Origin: Sulfuricurvum sp. | GTDB taxonomy: Bacteria > Campylobacterota > Campylobacteria > Campylobacterales > Sulfurimonadaceae | Direction of reading: 5' to 3' | NCBI RefSeq assembly: GCF_028712165.1 | Contig: NZ_JAQTQR010000012.1 | Span: 1 to 46,984 of the forward strand | DNA length: 46,984 bases | Shown here: positions 45,084 to 46,984 of the stretch, piece after piece | Layout of the letters: each line of letters starts with the position of its first letter | Numbering within the stretch: position 1 is the first letter of the stretch | Notes under the pieces: model-generated | The model's input: only the letters and a program-made list of their open reading frames with translations | The model's database searches: none | Told to the model about the DNA's origin: nothing | Translations under genes and position numbers: made by a program

Positions 45084-46984
45084 ATGAAATTTTATTATGC
45101 GTTAATAAGTACCCTACTCTTTTCCTATACTGTTAACGCAGATGATGATTTTACATCATTATTGAATGAAGCTACGAATATTGCCACTAAAACCAAACTC
45201 AATATCGACTATCAGCCTTCGGTTGTTTCCGTTTTACATGCTGATAAACTTAAAAAAATCGGCATCACCAATCTGCATGAAGCCCTCGGGCTACTGCCCG
45301 GGATCGAAACATCGATTCTGCATACAGGATGGAAGCAGGTCATTTTTCGCGGAGCCTACAACCCCGATACGTTTGTTTTCGATAAGTACAAACTCTATAT
45401 CGACGGTGTGGATGTCGGAAGCGATCTGTACAGCACCAGCTATTACTATCTCGACTTTCCGGTTGAACTGATCGACCGTATCGAAGTTCTTCGCGGATCG
45501 GCATCGACCATCTATGGTCCGGGAGCGTTTAGCGGAGCAATCAATGTCATCACGAAAAGCTCGCAGGCGCTCTCCGATGATGTGGTATTCGGATCGCTTG
45601 GAAGCTATGAGTATATGAAAGGCGGGTTTGTCAAACATCTCAATATGAGCGGCTGGAATATCGGAATCGACAGCTATTATCAAAAGAACAACAAAACACT
45701 CAACGCCGGCAGTGAGTTTGTATCGCCATATGAAGCTTCCTATGAGCGTTCAGACTACAACAGTTTGGAAAATTTTAAAGATTACTCCATCGGTGTTACG
45801 GCAAAGTATGATGATTGGAAATTGATTGCCCGCTACAAATCCGAAGTTACGGACAATTTTTACGGATTGAGTGAAGGGCTCGAACCCGTAACCGGCGGAT
45901 ATCAGCGTAATCAAAGCGGTATCGTAGAGATGCAAAACACCCATGACATCGGGCATGGCTTAACTCTAGAGACAAAAGCAGGAGTCAACTATTACGCCTT
46001 TACGTTTGACTCAACGGTGTATCAGGATTATTACGGAAGCGGTTTGATTATACGGATGAACCCTACCTACCGTCAACTCAATTCATACCTCGATATGAAC
46101 CTCAGAGGAGTCAATATCGAGGATCATGCCTGGATGATCGGTGCAGGTCTGCAAAAGATCAATACACTGGAAAATGTCTATGGCACTACATTCCGTAATC
46201 CAGCACATGGTGGTCCCGCTGTCATCTCTGACTCTCTGGTGTATCTAAGCGGAGAATACGGAATATTAAATGGTGACAATGACCAATGGATAAAATCCGC
46301 CTATTTTCAGGATATCTACTCGATCAATGAGGACTTTGAGCTTTCTGCCAATATCAGACTCGATGATTATTCATTATTTGACAATATGCTCAGTTACCGC
46401 TTCGGTTCCGTTTATCGGCTGGACGAGGAAAATATCGTAAAAGCGATCTACGGACGTTCATACAGAGCCCCCTCTTACGTCGAAGCGTTTCAAGCTACCC
46501 AAGAAGGTTTAAAAACCGGAAATCCGTATCTGCATCCGGAACTCATGGACACATACGAATTGGCCTACACCCACAAAAATCCAAATACGATTATCCGAAC
46601 CAATCTATTTTATTCGACCATGCGGAATGTCATTGATCAAATCATGAATGAACCCTTCTCCTTTCCGGGCGATTATGCCAACAACAGAGAGCGAAATGCC
46701 AAAGGGATAGAGATGGAATTTACCCGACATTTCGGCAATGGTTCAGAATTTATGGCAAATCTGTCGTATGTCAGAACTGAGTATTTCAGTCCCGATTACT
46801 CTAACCCGATCGAGTTCCAAAGCCCTGAAATTTCAGAAGTGTTGAGCAAAGGCTATTTCCTTTTTCCATTGACGCAGGCGTTGGGATTAAATACGGCTTG
46901 GTACTACAGCGGCCCCAAAAAAGGATACGATCGAGGAACGGGTACCGCAAAAACCTACGAGTCCATGATGGTGATCGATGAAAC
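45084..46984 (+). CDS. TonB-dependent outer-membrane receptor (partial, runs off the window)
   Basis: Open frame of 633 codons from ATG 45084 to the last base with no stop. Signal peptide 1-19 ends near VNAD. The plug domain follows with LHEALGLLPGIE, VIFRGAYNPDTF and RIEVLRGSASTIYGPGAFSG-AINVITK, hallmark of TonB-dependent receptors. Beta-barrel strands fill the rest, including YGRSYRAPSYVEAF and GNPYLHPELMDTYELAY. The substrate cannot be read from sequence; siderophore, heme, cobalamin or metal complexes are options. The opposite-strand kinase and YfiR-like protein suggest ligand-linked signalling. Typical receptors are 650-750 residues, so only the end of the barrel is missing. Confidence 0.92.
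   Translation, partial: MKFYYALISTLLFSYTVNADDDFTSLLNEATNIATKTKLNIDYQPSVVSVLHADKLKKIGITNLHEALGLLPGIETSILHTGWKQVIFRGAYNPDTFVFDKYKLYIDGVDVGSDLYSTSYYYLDFPVELIDRIEVLRGSASTIYGPGAFSGAINVITKSSQALSDDVVFGSLGSYEYMKGGFVKHLNMSGWNIGIDSYYQKNNKTLNAGSEFVSPYEASYERSDYNSLENFKDYSIGVTAKYDDWKLIARYKSEVTDNFYGLSEGLEPVTGGYQRNQSGIVEMQNTHDIGHGLTLETKAGVNYYAFTFDSTVYQDYYGSGLIIRMNPTYRQLNSYLDMNLRGVNIEDHAWMIGAGLQKINTLENVYGTTFRNPAHGGPAVISDSLVYLSGEYGILNGDNDQWIKSAYFQDIYSINEDFELSANIRLDDYSLFDNMLSYRFGSVYRLDEENIVKAIYGRSYRAPSYVEAFQATQEGLKTGNPYLHPELMDTYELAYTHKNPNTIIRTNLFYSTMRNVIDQIMNEPFSFPGDYANNRERNAKGIEMEFTRHFGNGSEFMANLSYVRTEYFSPDYSNPIEFQSPEISEVLSKGYFLFPLTQALGLNTAWYYSGPKKGYDRGTGTAKTYESMMVIDE

Noticed and set aside
38197-45084. Shared GAGCCTGCT just before the starts at 38208 and 45084
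   Set aside because: Nine bases partly made of ribosome-site sequence; only two copies noticed, so chance is sufficient.
45291-45683. Minus-strand 130-codon open frame inside the TonB receptor
   Set aside because: It lies wholly within a convincing receptor frame and has no recognisable sequence of its own.
1-46984. tRNA, rRNA, tmRNA, CRISPR arrays, insertion sequences or a replication origin
   Set aside because: All larger gaps were read by eye on both strands; none showed a cloverleaf, regular repeat-spacer array, transposase or iteron/DnaA-box cluster.

Overview
The window looks like chromosomal DNA from a free-living Campylobacterota (epsilonproteobacterium), most likely a relative of Sulfuricurvum or Sulfurimonas. 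The main reason is gene content and order. The trio GluRS2-type gltX / yggT / slt and the run mrdA-mreD-like-argA-engB-lptA-lptC-kdsC-(hisB)-rlpA-mltD-tatD match arrangements I know from Helicobacter pylori and relatives. The short RecN, short Ppx and HQWRQPLN-type histidine kinase also fit. Base composition is moderate to AT-rich, and TTG and GTG starts are common. The organism assignment is inference; I could not search a database.

Layout. 1-1559 (minus): an oadG fragment cut by the window edge, and the NhaD Na+/H+ antiporter. 1754-3689 (plus): a Ktr/Trk-type K+ uptake pair. 3697-5766 (minus): a membrane GGDEF-EAL protein. 5925-9159 (plus): gltX2-yggT-slt, overlapped at its end by an antisense lipoprotein gene (9068-9553). 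9750-14260 (plus): mobB-fbp-small Cys4 protein-metG-orphan Mur-ligase-like gene, then a 47-codon membrane protein. 14491-15787 (minus): YgjP-like metallopeptidase and queC. 16006-18240: an AT-rich block carrying a lone OLD-family ATPase/TOPRIM nuclease plus about 400 bp without genes, looking like an acquired defence insert. 18241-18663 (plus): ybeY, possibly leaderless. 18677-29226 (minus): a very compact 13-gene run from nadK to mrdA, covering cell-wall elongation, LPS transport, peptidoglycan trimming, DNA repair and two biosynthetic enzymes. 29296-33956 (minus): CoA-binding protein, ilvA, a large WD40 plus helical-repeat protein, and ppx. 34005-35273 (minus): gltA. 35534-42909: three large PAS-GGDEF sensors, two of which converge and overlap. 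43025-46984: a sensor histidine kinase and YfiR-like protein divergent from a TonB-dependent receptor that runs off the window.

Two themes stand out. The first is ion and envelope housekeeping: Na+ (OadG, NhaD), K+ (Ktr) and a long wall/LPS operon. The second is signalling: four c-di-GMP enzymes plus one histidine kinase/YfiR/TonB-receptor locus. Three of the four GGDEF proteins have an intact RxxD product-inhibition site; the GGDEF-EAL hybrid does not.

The most novel item I can see directly is the 708-residue protein at 30162-32288. Its N-terminal beta-propeller is followed by four tandem repeats of 83-85 residues that share a fixed Pro and a Trp-containing helix. No family name for these repeats is known to me, and the propeller-then-solenoid order resembles eukaryotic vesicle-coat proteins. 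No tRNA, rRNA, CRISPR array, IS element or replication origin was recognised.
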